A stretch of 57,500 nt of DNA from the NCBI GenBank assembly GCA_963575745.1, contig CAUYUJ010016685.1, forward strand, positions 106,045 through 163,544, given 5' to 3'. Under the pieces are notes generated by a model. That model worked only from the letters and a program-made list of their open reading frames with translations, was not told where the DNA came from and made no database searches. How positions within the stretch are numbered: the stretch's first letter is position 1; every line of letters starts with the position of its first letter. This document shows, in pieces, positions 42,851-53,048 of the stretch. The translations under genes were made by a program, and so were the position numbers. Origin of the DNA: Prorocentrum cordatum (lineage: Eukaryota > Sar > Dinophyceae > Prorocentrales > Prorocentraceae).

Positions 42851-43164
42851 CATGCGTCCTACCTGACCTCCACGTTGTCGCAGGGCCAGACGCTGCGCAA
42901 GGGCGTCACCATCGACTGCGCCAGGGATGAGGACGCTGGCCGCACCGGCATGTCGGACGAGATCACCTCTACGTCATGTCCTCCCGCGCCACGCGCATGC
43001 GGAACATGCTGATCCTGCGGCCGCCCGCGCGAGCGTTCCTGGAACGCGGGCCGCCGGCGTCGCTGCGGAAGGCGCTCCAGGAGTTCGACAAGAGAGCGGT
43101 GGACTCCAGGGCTGAGGCGGAGCAGCTCGCGGCAGAGCTGGGCTTCGTGCTGCCACCCGCCTGA
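42851..43164 (+). pseudogene. PIF1/RecD-like helicase, C-terminal fragment
   Basis: One frame (42,851-42,964) reads SYLTSTLSQGQTLRKG and VTIDCARDEDAGRTGMSDE, where SQGQTL matches the late SF1B (PIF1/RecD-type) helicase motif that senses DNA and ATP. A +2 frame takes over at about 42,964 with HLYVMSSRATRMRNMLILRP, where the Y-V-x-S-R-A-T pattern is the final helicase motif, and runs through FLERGPPASLRKALQEF to TGA at 43,162-43,164. The frame change, and the short spacing between the two motifs, suggests a deletion or a tiny intron. The upstream ATPase motifs are not in the window. These enzymes unwind DNA; here it is most likely a broken fragment or a last exon. Family naming is from motif recall only. 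Confidence 0.55.
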
Positions 43165-43620
43165 GCGCCGCGGCGCGCACCTGGAGGCCCGCGGGGTTGT
43201 CCCAACGGCTGGCTCCCGCGCCCCTGCGGCCTGCGAGGTTGTCCCAACGGCCTGGCCCGAAGGGTTGTCCCGACGGCTTCGCGATCTAGCCGTCGGCAAA
43301 CGCGCGCGTGCTGGCCGACGCGGCGACGGCGCCGAGGAAAATCGAGTTGCTTGCCACGACCAGGGGAAACGGGAGGTGCACATGGAGAAGAGGCAGGAGG
43401 ATGAGGAGGGGAGGTGCATGGGGGAAGGCGACGACGAGGAGGAGGTGGCACGAGAGGAGGAGGAGGAGGAGCAGGAAGAGGAAAAAACAGAGGAATATAC
43501 ATAGAAGGAGGAAGAGAGGGCAGTGCAGAGGGCGAGAGGAGAGGATGTCCGCCAGGGGGAGGAGGAAAGGGCAAAGGGTAAGTTCAACAGGTTTTCATGC
43601 GGGGTCCTGCCGTCGGAGTA
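43165..43620. other. no gene seen
   Basis: Three GGTTGTCCCAACGGC repeats at 43,193-43,278, then GA/GAGG-rich sequence. No gene supported. Confidence 0.5.
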
Positions 43621-43682
43621 AGTGTTGTTGTTGTTGCTGCTGTTGCTGTTGCTGTTGTTGTTGCTGTTGTTGTTGTTGTTGA
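43621..43682 (+). repeat. GTT microsatellite
   Basis: GTTGTTGTTGCTGTTGC units. Confidence 0.95.
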
Positions 43683-43904
43683 ACATATATTAATTCTAAA
43701 GAATAATTATTGTTGGGCCCCCTGGTGCACGCCCCCCCTGCGCCGCCTAGGCCGCAGCTACATTTTCATCACTTTCGTGAGGAAGCCTCAGGTAAAACGA
43801 TGTGATCCAGATCCGGTTGTTTTGTTGTAATCAGTTTTCCCTTGCAAAAAACACTATAAAATGACATTTCTTGTTCTAATATAATCAAATTTCAAGAATC
43901 CCTT

Positions 43905-44095
43905 GCAAAAAATAAGGTAAAGTGGACATTCGCGCGCGCAAGACGAAATCCTTCCAAAAGCTTAGTGTTCGGAGCGATTTTAACATAAAAACATCAAAAA
44001 ACCAATGGTTTTTCAACAAAAAAATGTCAAAATCTCATCCCGCGCGCTCTTGCGGATTCGTAGGAAACCCAACACTTTTTAAACATTTCTGTCAA
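43905..44095 (+). repeat. dispersed repeat L, copy 3 (diverged)
   Basis: CCTTGCAAAAAATAAGGTAA, TTTTAACATAAAAACATCAA and CCCGCGCGCTCTTGCGGATT. Confidence 0.65.
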
Positions 44096-44441
44096 ACGGG
44101 CTTTTGCGAGCAACTTTTTCGAACTTCTGCAACAACGGTTGCGCACCTGCCAGGGCCATCATCCCTGTCAAATAATACCATGCGGGACACATTCGTTTTT
44201 TCTTCGCGCGCGCACGCCGTCGTCGTCGGCCGCGGGGCCCTGAATAGTAGCCACGGTCGTCCGCATGCCACGAAGTGAAGTGTCCGAACGTCATAGGGCG
44301 GGAAGCTGGGTGTGGGTGGTGGCGAAGAGTCGTTTGGAAATTTGGTAGAGCTTGAACCGGCCCCCCCACAAAGTGGGGGTATTGCCCGCCTCCTATGAAA
44401 ACCCTGGCACTGGTGAGAACGGAGTGTCCCCAGTCTTAAAT

Positions 44442-44501
44442 GATTGTTGTTGTTGTTGTTGTTGTTGTTGGCGTTGGTGTTGGTGTTGGTGTTGGTGTTG
44501 G

Positions 44502-44541
<40 letters not shown>

Positions 44542-44543
44542 GG

Positions 44544-44577
<34 letters not shown>

Positions 44578-44579
44578 GC
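44442..44579 (+). repeat. GTT microsatellite
   Basis: About 138 bp of GTTGTTGTTG with GTTGGT variants. Poly-Cys, Leu and Val frames are artefacts. Confidence 0.95.
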
Positions 44580-44769
44580 CTGGGGGCCCGTTTGGGCGCA
44601 ACCCCGAGACGCTCGAACCCGAACCTCAAATCCGCAGGGCGCTAGTGCCCCCCTGCACGGGGCAAGACGTGCATATAACGACCGTTTCGTAGTGAACCTC
44701 TACAAACAGGACAGCAGCATACCGAGACAGAGAACGACAAAGAGAAGGACACAAGAAGGGAGAGACGGA

Positions 44770-44818
44770 GAGAGAGGGAGAGGGAGAGGGAGATACCTAC
44801 TGAGCTGTTAGCTACAGC

Positions 44819-44852
<34 letters not shown>

Positions 44853-44880
44853 ACATAACAAACGAGAGAGAGAGAAGAGC
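44770..44880 (+). repeat. GA microsatellite
   Basis: GAGAGAGAGG runs with small interruptions. Confidence 0.9.
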
Positions 44881-45110
44881 ACAACAGCGACACCAAGAAG
44901 CAGTCCGACCCCGCCTGCGAGCTCAGGTGCTGCAGCACGGGGGGCAACGACACTCTCTGAATCTCAAGACTTGCCTTGTAAACATAACAGTGCGAGCCCC
45001 AGGAGAAGCACTTAAATGGAATAACGCAACGTGATTTGCAGGGGGATCAACAAGAAGTATTCGTTCAGACGTGAGAGTTCAATCGCAAGAACAACAATAA
45101 CCACAACACT
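44881..45110. repeat. partial 3' end of repeat R
   Basis: AACAGTGCGAGCCCCAGGAG near 44,985 resembles the closing segment of R copies, then a short CAACAAG/ACAACAATAACC stretch leads into copy 5. Confidence 0.5.
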
Positions 45111-45111
45111 C

Positions 45112-45735
45112 ATTTTAAGACTGTTCGCTCTTATCTGCTCGCGTGCCATTCAACACGTATATCCCAAGCCCTCGATACCCGCCCTCTTCGTGCAGCCCCT
45201 AAGGCAGGGGAAGACAGGACGGATGGAAGCAAGGGACAAGGGAGAGGGAGGAGGACGGAGCACGAAAGAGAGTAGCAGGAGGGGGGCCAGGGGCAGAAAA
45301 AACGTGGCAGAACCAGACGGGCAGATCGGGCGGGCAGATCCTGTCCGCCGGGTCGGGAAGGCGGGCATTTGCGGCCAGGTCGAGCATGGGAGGTGCTCGA
45401 GCGTGCGTCCTGCATGGATCACGAGGAAGCTTCGGGCGACAGCGCGATTCCCACATAAGACGTGAGAAATCCACAGCGAGAGCGTGATTCCTGGGAGTCG
45501 AGGGCGGGGCGTCTTAATACATGTGCGAGGCAGTCCCACGCGAGAGCGCGAGTCCCGCATACATCGTGGGTCAGTCCCACGAGAGAGGGCGATTCGGGAA
45601 TACATGGTGAGGAAGTCTCATGCTGGAACTGTTGTTGTTCGGGCCCCAACAAGGAGCCCAGTTTCGTGGCACCCAGCTTTCCTTTTTTAAAGAAGAACAG
45701 GATGCGAGCCACGGGAGAAACACGCAATGGTTACC
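45112..45735 (+). repeat. dispersed repeat R, copy 5
   Basis: GCGTGCCATTCAACACGTAT, CAGACGGGCAGATCGGGCGG, CACGCGAGAGCGCGAGTCCC and AAGAACAGGATGCGAGCCAC. Confidence 0.85.
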
Positions 45736-45799
45736 GGGAAAGGGGGACCAACGACAATGATTTTGTAGTAGCGAGAGATGAGCAACAACAGCAAACATA

Positions 45800-46440
45800 A
45801 TGTTCAGACTGTTCGCTCTTATCTGTTTGCATACAGCTCAACACGTATATCCAAAACCCTCGATACCCGCCCTGTTCGTTTTGGTCGTGCCCCCTTTGGG
45901 GTATATCTTTGTCACGTGCAGCGTGTACGCCGTGAAGCCGCAGCGGAAGAGAGGACGGATGTAAGGAAGGGACACGGGGGAGGGAAGAGGATGGAGCACG
46001 AGAGAGAGTAGCAGGAGAGGGGGCCAGGAACAGAGAACACGTGGCAGAACCAGACGGGCAGATCGGGCGGGCAGATCCTTTCTGGCGGGTCGGGAAGGCG
46101 GGCCTTGGCGGCTAGGTCGAGCAGGGGGGTCGTTGAAACGTGCGTCCTGCATGAATTGCGAAAACGTCTCGAGCGATAGCACGGGTCCCAAATAAATTGT
46201 TACAACCCCAGCAGCGAAGGCGTGAGCCGTAAGAGTCGACGGCGCGGCGTCTGAATAATTTGCGAGTCTTGCATACATTGTGAGGAAGTCCTGCGCGAGA
46301 GCGCGATGTGGGAATGACTTGTGAAGAAGTATCAGGCGGGAGCCGTTGTTGTTGTAACTCGGGGGCCATGGCGGCAGTTTTATACCCAGGGCTTTCCCTG
46401 TCAGAAAACGGGGTGTGCGCCCTGGGAGGAGCACTACAAT
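45800..46440 (+). repeat. dispersed repeat R, copy 6
   Basis: CTCAACACGTATATCCAAAA, CAGACGGGCAGATCGGGCGG, CTGCGCGAGAGCGCGATGTG and AAACGGGGTGTGCGCCCTGG. Confidence 0.85.
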
Positions 46441-46760
46441 AGGTAAAGTACCATGGGGGGCGAGGAGGGCCAGTACAATAGGAAAAGGATCAACGATAAT
46501 TGTTTTCTAGATGTGAGAGGTCAAGCAAAATTCAGGCCACGGAGTCACACTTCACCAACGCACTCAGAGATGGTGTAAGACCGTTTGCCCCCCCTCACTT
46601 TGATAACCACCACCCCCGCGCGCGTACCTTATGCCTGACCCGCTTGTCTGTGGGGGTGGGGCCCAGAAATCGTGTCCCCAAGGGGTGGCAGTTTTGTGCG
46701 CAAGCCCCGCCTCTCGCGTTTGTGCCGGACCAGCTTGTTTGAAGGGGGTGGTCCGCCCAG

Positions 46761-47053
46761 GAGTACAACGACGCAGCCAAGGACGCGTACGAGGCAAAGG
46801 TGATGGCGCACTGCCCAGGCTGCGGTCGCAGCTTCAAGGACGAGGCGACCCTGGCCAGGCACGCCAAGGCGTGCACGGGCAAGGGAGCCGCTGGAGCGCT
46901 GCAGGCGGCCGTCGCGGCGGACGACCGGGCGGGTGCGCGCGAGGGGCAAGCCGAGGCAGCCGAGCGCGGCGGCGGTGATGCCAGGAAGCCCGCTGCTCCG
47001 CGCACGGTGGTATGCTACATCTGCGGGCGTGAGTTCGGAAAGTCTTCCATTCC
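46761..47053 (+). CDS. zinc-finger exon E1 (finger I and first half of finger II)
   Basis: Starts after GTCCGCCCAG. EYNDAAKDAYEAKVMAH and finger I (CPGC...HAKAC) are identical to sets B-D, but the linker differs (VAADDRAGAREGQAEAAERG and on to RKPAAPRT), and finger II reads VVCYICGREFGKSSIP. So finger I is under stronger constraint, or was copied more recently, than the linker. It ends at ATTCC, followed directly by CCGGGCCAGCCGAGCTGG, which pairs over 18 positions, with two G-U-type exceptions, with CTAGCTTGGCTGGCCCGG in front of exon E2. No GT donor is at the junction. The upstream 700 bp is unrelated to the introns before B1-D1. Confidence 0.8.
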
Positions 47054-47181
47054 GGGCCAGCCGAGCTGGACCGCGCTTGCCAGGGCCAGCACAGCTGGTG
47101 AGGGTTCGGGTTGCGCACAGTGCCGCACAGACAGCCCCCCAAGTAGTTCCGGCTGACCTCCATAGGCGTCCTGAGTAGCTG

Positions 47182-47325
47182 TAGCTGGTCTCAACAGGCC
47201 CCCCGAGTAGTCCAGGGCGGTCTTTGCACCCCAGCGACGCCCCTGGGGCGCTCCGCGCGCAAGGGTCGAGGTGCTGAGAGCGCCCCGGACTGCTCGGGGC
47301 GGGGGGCCTGTTGAGGCCAGCTGGG
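47182..47325. mobile_element. foldback element inside the set E finger II intron
   Basis: AGCTGGTCTCAACAGGCCCC and GAGTAGTCCAGGGCG on the left face CGCCCCGGACTGCTCGGGGC and GGGCCTGTTGAGGCCAGCTG on the right. It explains part of why this intron (about 500 bp) is twice as long as in B-D. Confidence 0.8.
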
Positions 47326-47551
47326 ACTATTCTGGGGGCTTATTGAGGCCCCTGCGCGCACCCCGAAGCCTTACCAGGCAGGGCGTGGAGTCCCGGGGTG
47401 ACTTTCGAGCGTTTTTTGAGGTCGTCCTATCCCGTCTCACCCCTCCTTTCCCTTCAATGGGTAGGCTAGGCCAATGTCCCAACCTTCCGACCCCGCTCGT
47501 GAAGACCCTCTGCCAGCGATGGCTTGCGGACTAGCTTGGCTGGCCCGGCGC

Positions 47552-47683
47552 TTCGGCATCCACGAGCCACAGTGCGCCAAGAAGTTTGTGGAGACAGAGG
47601 CGCAGAAGCCCGCGCACGAGCGGAAGCCGCTGCCGCAGCGGCCCGAGGTGCAGGAGGGCGTCACCAGAGAGGACCCGCGGTGC
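47552..47683 (+). CDS. zinc-finger exon E2 (second half of finger II and linker)
   Basis: Encodes FGIHEPQCAKKFVETEAQK, PAHERKPLPQRPEVQEGV and TREDPRC, differing from B2 only at a few positions (PE for PD, RE for RA). It supplies His and the last Cys of finger II and the linker to the next finger I at 53,231. CTAGCTTGGCTGGCCCGG lies 5-22 bp upstream and is the pairing partner of the donor side. The similarity to set B continues about 12 bp past the DPRC codons (GAATGAGGGG.TCGG), then ends. Confidence 0.8.
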
Positions 47684-48559
47684 CGAATGAGGGGATCGGC
47701 CATCTTGGGCCCATCGTGGCCGTCTGGGGGCGCTCGTCGGGCCCTTCTGAGACCTCCTGGGGAGCTCCCGGGGAGTTCCAGAACGGGCCGGGCGTTGTGT
47801 CAGGTCAGTTTTCTATGAAGAAGGGAATCGATTGAATTATAGTACAGCTGTACATATGTATCTAAAAACATATACACACAAGATTGCGCTGGCGCTTCGC
47901 GCCACGCACCTTGGTCCTTGAAGATGTTGTCATCGTTTTTGGCACTTGAATTCAAGTCCCGTTACCCGTTCCTTATTGGTTTTCGCCTTCGATTTGTATG
48001 TTCGTGCGCCACCCGAATGTTTCTTCTGATACGCTTCGATTCGAGTTTCGAGGCGGGCCCGATGACGCGGAGAGCCCTCGTGTGGCCCTGACTCGCTTGT
48101 GGCCCAGGCTGTCCGCGATGTGAAGCACTGGTAAGCCATGCGAAGGAATGCCAAGCGAAGCAACGCACTGCCAAGCAATGCCACATAATACGAGGCAATG
48201 CAATTTCAAACAGTGCCGTCTTGGTTACTGGACATACACCGGCACCTGGGTTCGCCACGGCATTCTGGGTAAGTTTATTGCAAACCCGGGATTCGGGCCA
48301 GTTTGGTGTATTTCGTAGGAAGGCGCCTTCTGGAAGACGCGCGACCATGTAAAGGAATGGCGTTCGGGGTCCTTCGCGTGGCCACCACACGGGCTCGCTC
48401 GCGGCCCAAGTTGCCCGGTCGCGCAATGCAAGGCAATGGAAAACAACGCTTTATCGTTCCACACCGTTCCTCTCATTCCTCCTCGCTCTCGCCTGGCGTT
48501 GCGAACCATTCCCCGTCCGCCGCAGGTTTTTTTTGTGCGCAGACTCCTCGTTGCAGAAC
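47684..48559. other. no gene seen
   Basis: Part of the inferred intron between E2 and F1. GCAATGCCA/GGCAATG words recur at 48,125-48,215 and 48,425-48,440. No gene recognised. Confidence 0.45.
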
Positions 48560-49105
48560 CTCGGGCCTCACGAATGCCTCTCAAAGGCTTTGGGGACCTC
48601 TGGAAGCCTCCTGGGCACCTCTCTGGGCCGTCTTGGGGGTCCTTTTGAAGCCAGTTTGGGCAGTCTTGGGTCCTCTTGGGCCGTGCTGGGGCCTGCATGG
48701 AGAATTTTGGCCATTTGTGGGCCTTCTCGGGGCCATTTTGGGCCCTCCTGGGGACCTCCCATGACCTTCCTGGATCTCTCTTCGGAACCTGTGGGGGCCT
48801 CGTAAGCTTCTTTTGAGCCTTCTTGGGGCTGCCTTGGGCCCTCGTGGGCTGTCTTGAAGCCCTCATGGGGGTCTCTTGCGCCGTCTTGGGGCGGTCTCGG
48901 AGGCCTAATGGGCCGTCGAGACGCAAAAAGCGAATATGCTGAACATGCACGCTTTCCTAAGGCAATGGGACGATTTGTGCCCCTGGGGGCCCTCCTGAAA
49001 GTCTCTTGAAGAGTCTTGGAGGCCTCTTGGGCCGTCCTGGGGGCCTCGTGGGCCGTCTTGAGGCCGTCTTGCGCCGTCTTGTGGTTCTCCGCCGCCTCTT
49101 CGACC
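48560..49105 (+). repeat. GGCCTCTTGGG degenerate repeat block
   Basis: CCTCTTGGGCCGTCTTGGGG words with an AT-richer insert at about 48,915-48,985. Confidence 0.7.
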
Positions 49106-49504
49106 ACGTCTCTGATCTCTGCTGAGCAAGGTCCGGCAAGGCGCCCTGGGAGGCGCGGCAGGGCTTCGGGACTTCTTCGACGGGCGTCCAGGGGGCTCCA
49201 AAGGCCCGGATCCTGGGGCTCCGGCTTTGAGGGGGGGGATGGCTGTTCCCGCCCCTCGGGCTTGTAAACATGTAGGAAAAGGTGCGCGCATGTATGTATG
49301 TCCCATAAATTTCTGCGTGAGCATCCGAGCGGATGTCCCAGATCACACATGCAAGAGCAAGAGGAGGTTGAGAGCTGTCGTGGACGAGGAGGGCGACGAC
49401 GACCCCCGACGGTCCCCCGAGGTCTCAGGGTGTCTCCCGAGTTCTGGCTCGGAAGGCCACGCAGGGGCCAACCACGTCCAAAACCGTAGAGAAAACGCGC
49501 AGAG

Positions 49505-49541
<37 letters not shown>

Positions 49542-50135
49542 CCGTCGCGACTGTGGCGGCAGCGGCGGCCAGAGCCCTCAGCGCTGGCCGAGCGCTGGCG
49601 GGAGCCCCACGCCCTGCGCAGCTGCGGCGGCGGAAGCGACCCCGCGAGGACCAAAAAGGCCCAACAGAATTCACGAACCTCGATCTCCGACCCTGGACCC
49701 TTCATTCTCTCAGAGCGTGAATTACCTCCCCCGCTTTCGCTTCCAGGCAAAACCAAGCCATACCACGCGACTCCTCGTCAAGAGGCCTGACCAGTACAGG
49801 CTGCAATTTGGCGTCGCTTGGTATCTCTTGGAAGCGAGGGTGGTCAAAAGCGAGGTAGGTTTGTCTGCCCCCTAAAAAAGGCCCAATAGAATTCACGAAC
49901 CTCGATCTCCGACCCTGGACCCTTCATTCTCCCTCCTCGATCCCAGAAGACTGCGACGACGCTGGCGGCGACGACGACGACCACGACCACACCCACGACG
50001 GCCGCCACGACGACCGTGACGACGAGGCCCGGCGGCCTCCAGAGGTCCGACAACGATCACACAGCGACGACGAGCGATCGACGATGGCGGACGGCCGACG
50101 GCGTCCACAGGCTTTCGGAGTCTGGATGGAGGCTT
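49106..50135. other. no gene seen
   Basis: A CGACGA microsatellite at 49,510-49,542. CCAACAGAATTCACGAACCTCGATCTCCGA...CCTTCATTCTC occurs twice (near 49,660 and 49,880), a direct duplication about 230 bp apart. Confidence 0.5.
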
Positions 50136-50262
50136 GTCTCGGGCCGAACGAAAGGGGGGGATTGGGAAAGGGGGGGTTACGAAATCTGCTGCATGCAGCT
50201 GGTTTCGGCCCCACCGAAAGGCCCATTCCTCGATACATAGCCGCCTCCAGCGCCGGGAGGCG
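50136..50262 (+). repeat. dispersed repeat I, copy 2
   Basis: Full-length match to 2.73-2.86 kb: GGGCCGAACGAAAGGGGG, CTGCTGCATGCAGC and GCGCCGGGAGGCGCCG. Confidence 0.7.
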
Positions 50263-51289
50263 CCGAGAAAATCAGCTACGTGAGCTGATTCTCAAACCCC
50301 CCCTTTGCTATCCCCCGCTTTCGCGCAGCCCGATTTTCAGGCCCCCCAGGAAAAACACAACGCACCCTAAAACATGCAATCGTCCAGTCACGTCCACAAG
50401 CGACGGCGAGCACCACCACCACCACCACGACCACTACGACGACCACCACGGCGAACATCACGACGACGGCGGCGGCTGCGGCGGCGTTGGCCGCGGGGGT
50501 GGCGGCGGCGGCGTCGGCTTGGGCTTCTGGGGCCCTCTTCGTCCACAGTGGCAGTAATTAATGTCACTTGCGCAGTCTGCGGAACACTCGGAGCCTTTCG
50601 ACGCGTCGCATGCGATTTCGCACGGTTCCGCGACCGCCTACGGAATCCGAGGTCATCCCACCGAAAGCCCAGCACTTCCACGCGCCAAGTGCGGCATTTG
50701 TTTGGAGGACCTCTCCTTTGGTAATCTGGATTTGTGGACCAGCGCAAAGCCTACTGACAACGGCTGCGCAGTCGGTTGGAGACGAAGCGCGCGTGCGTGG
50801 CGCTTATGAGCACGATGCGCGCTCCTGATTTGTTGTACACACGTGCAACTATACATTCATCTATATATGTATACACATATGCATGCGCATGTATATACAT
50901 ACATATATATATATCTATATACGCATATAAATGTTGTGCTCAGCATAAGTCGCTGTTCTGGCACAGCTTGAGTTGTCCAAGTCTGGGGCACAACGGGAGG
51001 GCCCGGGACGGCCCGAGAACGCCCGACGAGGTTTTCTAAAGACCGCCAGCGCAGCAAAGATATAGCAGGTCCGCGTCGTGCCGACGCAGACGCGACCCGC
51101 CGCGGGCGTTCAAGGTTGAACGTTGCCTGGGGAAAAAAGAAATTGTCTGGCAATCGAAAAGCTGCCGATCGTTCGTGGTTAAACGGTCCACGCCGCGTCC
51201 GGAATCAACGCGCAAGTCGACCCGGCACGAACCTGCTGCAGGCCCCATTCTTCTTTTTGTGCCATTTTGGCACGTTCGCCTTTCGAGCC
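50263..51289. other. no gene seen
   Basis: ACCACCACCACGACCAC triplets at 50,412-50,475 and a TATATACATACATATATATA tract at 50,860-50,930. No gene recognised. Confidence 0.5.
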
Positions 51290-51450
51290 TGCAAGACGGC
51301 CCAAGGGGTCTCCAAAAATCGCCCCACGATAGCAGAAGAGGCGATCACGACGGCCCCCAGAGGGTCTCACGACGGCCCCAGAAGGGCCCACGACAGCCCG
51401 AGAGTGCCTTAAGACGCCCCAACTGGAGGAGCCACAGACAACCCCAGATG
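51290..51450 (-). repeat. GGCC/CTTGG degenerate repeat block, minus orientation
   Basis: ACGGCCCCAGAAGGGCCCA and ACGACAGCCCGAGAG words, the reverse complement of the plus-orientation blocks. Confidence 0.6.
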
Positions 51451-51607
51451 GCCACAGAACAGACAGCCCAGCGATAAAGAAGGCCGTGCTTCCATGTCGA
51501 GTCCCGACGTCGCACCTCATTCGGGGCATGTTTTCATATTGGTTGCGATGGGCTTACGGCCGGTGCCGCCGACCCTGTGCGCAATGGGCAGTGGGATGTT
51601 GATCAGG

Positions 51608-51662
51608 ACGGTGAGGAGGAGGAGGAGGAGGAGGAGGAGGAGGAGGAGGAGGAGGAGGATGG
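51608..51662 (+). repeat. GAG microsatellite
   Basis: Seventeen or so GAG triplets. Confidence 0.95.
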
Positions 51663-51714
51663 AAAGGAGAAGGGGGACGGGGGAAACGGGGCAGAGAGAG
51701 TGTGAGGAACAGGC

Positions 51715-52220
51715 CTCTGTGGGGCTATCCTAAGGTCCTGGGTCCATTCGGGAGATCACTCAGGCCCTCTTGGGGATATCAGGGGGCCCTCCCAGGGCCA
51801 TTTACGAGTCCTCCTAGGCCTCCTTGGACTTCCCTTTTGGGGCCATCTTTAGCCCCCCGTCGGGCCGCGAAAATGACCCTCTTTGGGCTTCTAAGGCGCT
51901 CTTGGGGCCGTCTTGAGAACCTCGTGGACGCCTCGGGGGACCCTCGTGGGCCATCTTGGAGCCATCTTGAGCCCTCGAAGGCTCATCGAAAGCGAAAGCC
52001 GAGAAAACTAACAGCATTCGAAAGCACGAATGTTTTGAATGAGCTTTGCCTCCTGGGCGACTCCTTGCTCCTTGGGAAGCTCCATGGCCACTAGGAGCAG
52101 GATTGGAGCGGACCTGAGGCCTCTTGGAGGCACGTTGGATGCTATCTTGAACAATTGTGGTGTACCCTAAGCTATGTTGAAGCTTTCTTGGGCTCTTGAG
52201 AGGCTTCTTAGAGCCGTGTG
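51715..52220 (+). repeat. GGCCTCTTGGG degenerate repeat block
   Basis: CCCTCTTGGGG, GGCGCTCTTGGGGCCGTCTTG and CCTCGTGG words, with an AT-richer insert at about 51,985-52,050. Confidence 0.65.
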
Positions 52221-52500
52221 GAGGCCCAGGGAGAGATGACGCCCTCGCCCCCCGACCCTCCCCCCCCATCGCCCCCCGGGAGACCGCCCCCCCCGCGGGG
52301 GAGTGATCAAAGGCAAGGGGCTCCCCTTCGACCTGATTATCACGTTGCTGCTGACGACGACGACGACGACGACGACGACTCAGACGGAAAAGCGTCTCAC
52401 TCACGCACGCTGGCAGGGTCGGCTGATTCTGTACGCTCGCTCATCGTAAATATCAAATCGCTTCATACCAGCCAGCGACAGTCCAGCTCCTGGTCATCCT

Positions 52501-52698
52501 TTCAGGCGATCGCAAACATAGATCAAGGGGGCGTCGATTAGCGAGGGGTCCCGTTTCCACGGGAAATCGCAGATTCCCGCCGCCGAGCGAGGCGGCACCG
52601 GCCGCGCTTTGGGGAGGGCGCCTCCCCCGATCCATGGATTTGGCGACCGCGCGCCAGATCCACGGATCGCTATTCCAGGTTTGCGCGCCCCCCACCCT
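52501..52698. mobile_element. foldback repeat E, copy 2
   Basis: Matches 18.50-18.70 kb along its length (AGGCGATCGCAAACATAG, GCCGCCGAGCGAGGCGGCAC, CCCCGATCCATGGATTTGGC). Confidence 0.8.
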
Positions 52699-52714
52699 GT
52701 CGCATGCCTAGCGA

Positions 52715-52892
52715 TTGACACGAACACCAAGATCGGCAGTGTGCCTCCACCGAGGGAAGACGATCCCAATCTCGGTGATGGTGGTAATATTCTGGCTTCC
52801 AAGGTGGCCGAAATATTACCACCAACACCGAAATCTAGGATCGTCTTCCCCCTGTGGAGGCAACCCCCTGTGTTGGTGTTGGTGCCAATTTC
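52715..52892. mobile_element. foldback element, about 80-bp arms
   Basis: GAGGGAAGACGATCCCAATC and CGGTGATGGTGGTAATATT on the left mirror AATATTACCACCAACACCG and GGATCGTCTTCCCCCTGTGG on the right, almost without a loop. Sits 17 bp after repeat E. Confidence 0.8.
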
Positions 52893-53048
52893 CAGGCCTC
52901 CAACCCTGGTCATGCTTGCGGCACGGTGCCATGCGGTGCACACGTCAAGCACGTTGCGTACGCCTCCCTACCACACAGCTTCACAGGACATCATGCGGGC
53001 CACACGTGCGCGCGCACGCGAACGGCATGTCGAGCCCCTCTTCGCCCG

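Noticed and set aside
44440-44692. Poly-Cys, poly-Leu and poly-Val frames over GTT arrays
   Set aside because: Three phases of one trinucleotide repeat.
51240-51285. GTGCCATTTTGGCACG as a possible spliced-leader sequence
   Set aside because: It lacks the rest of the dinoflagellate leader and is a short palindrome.
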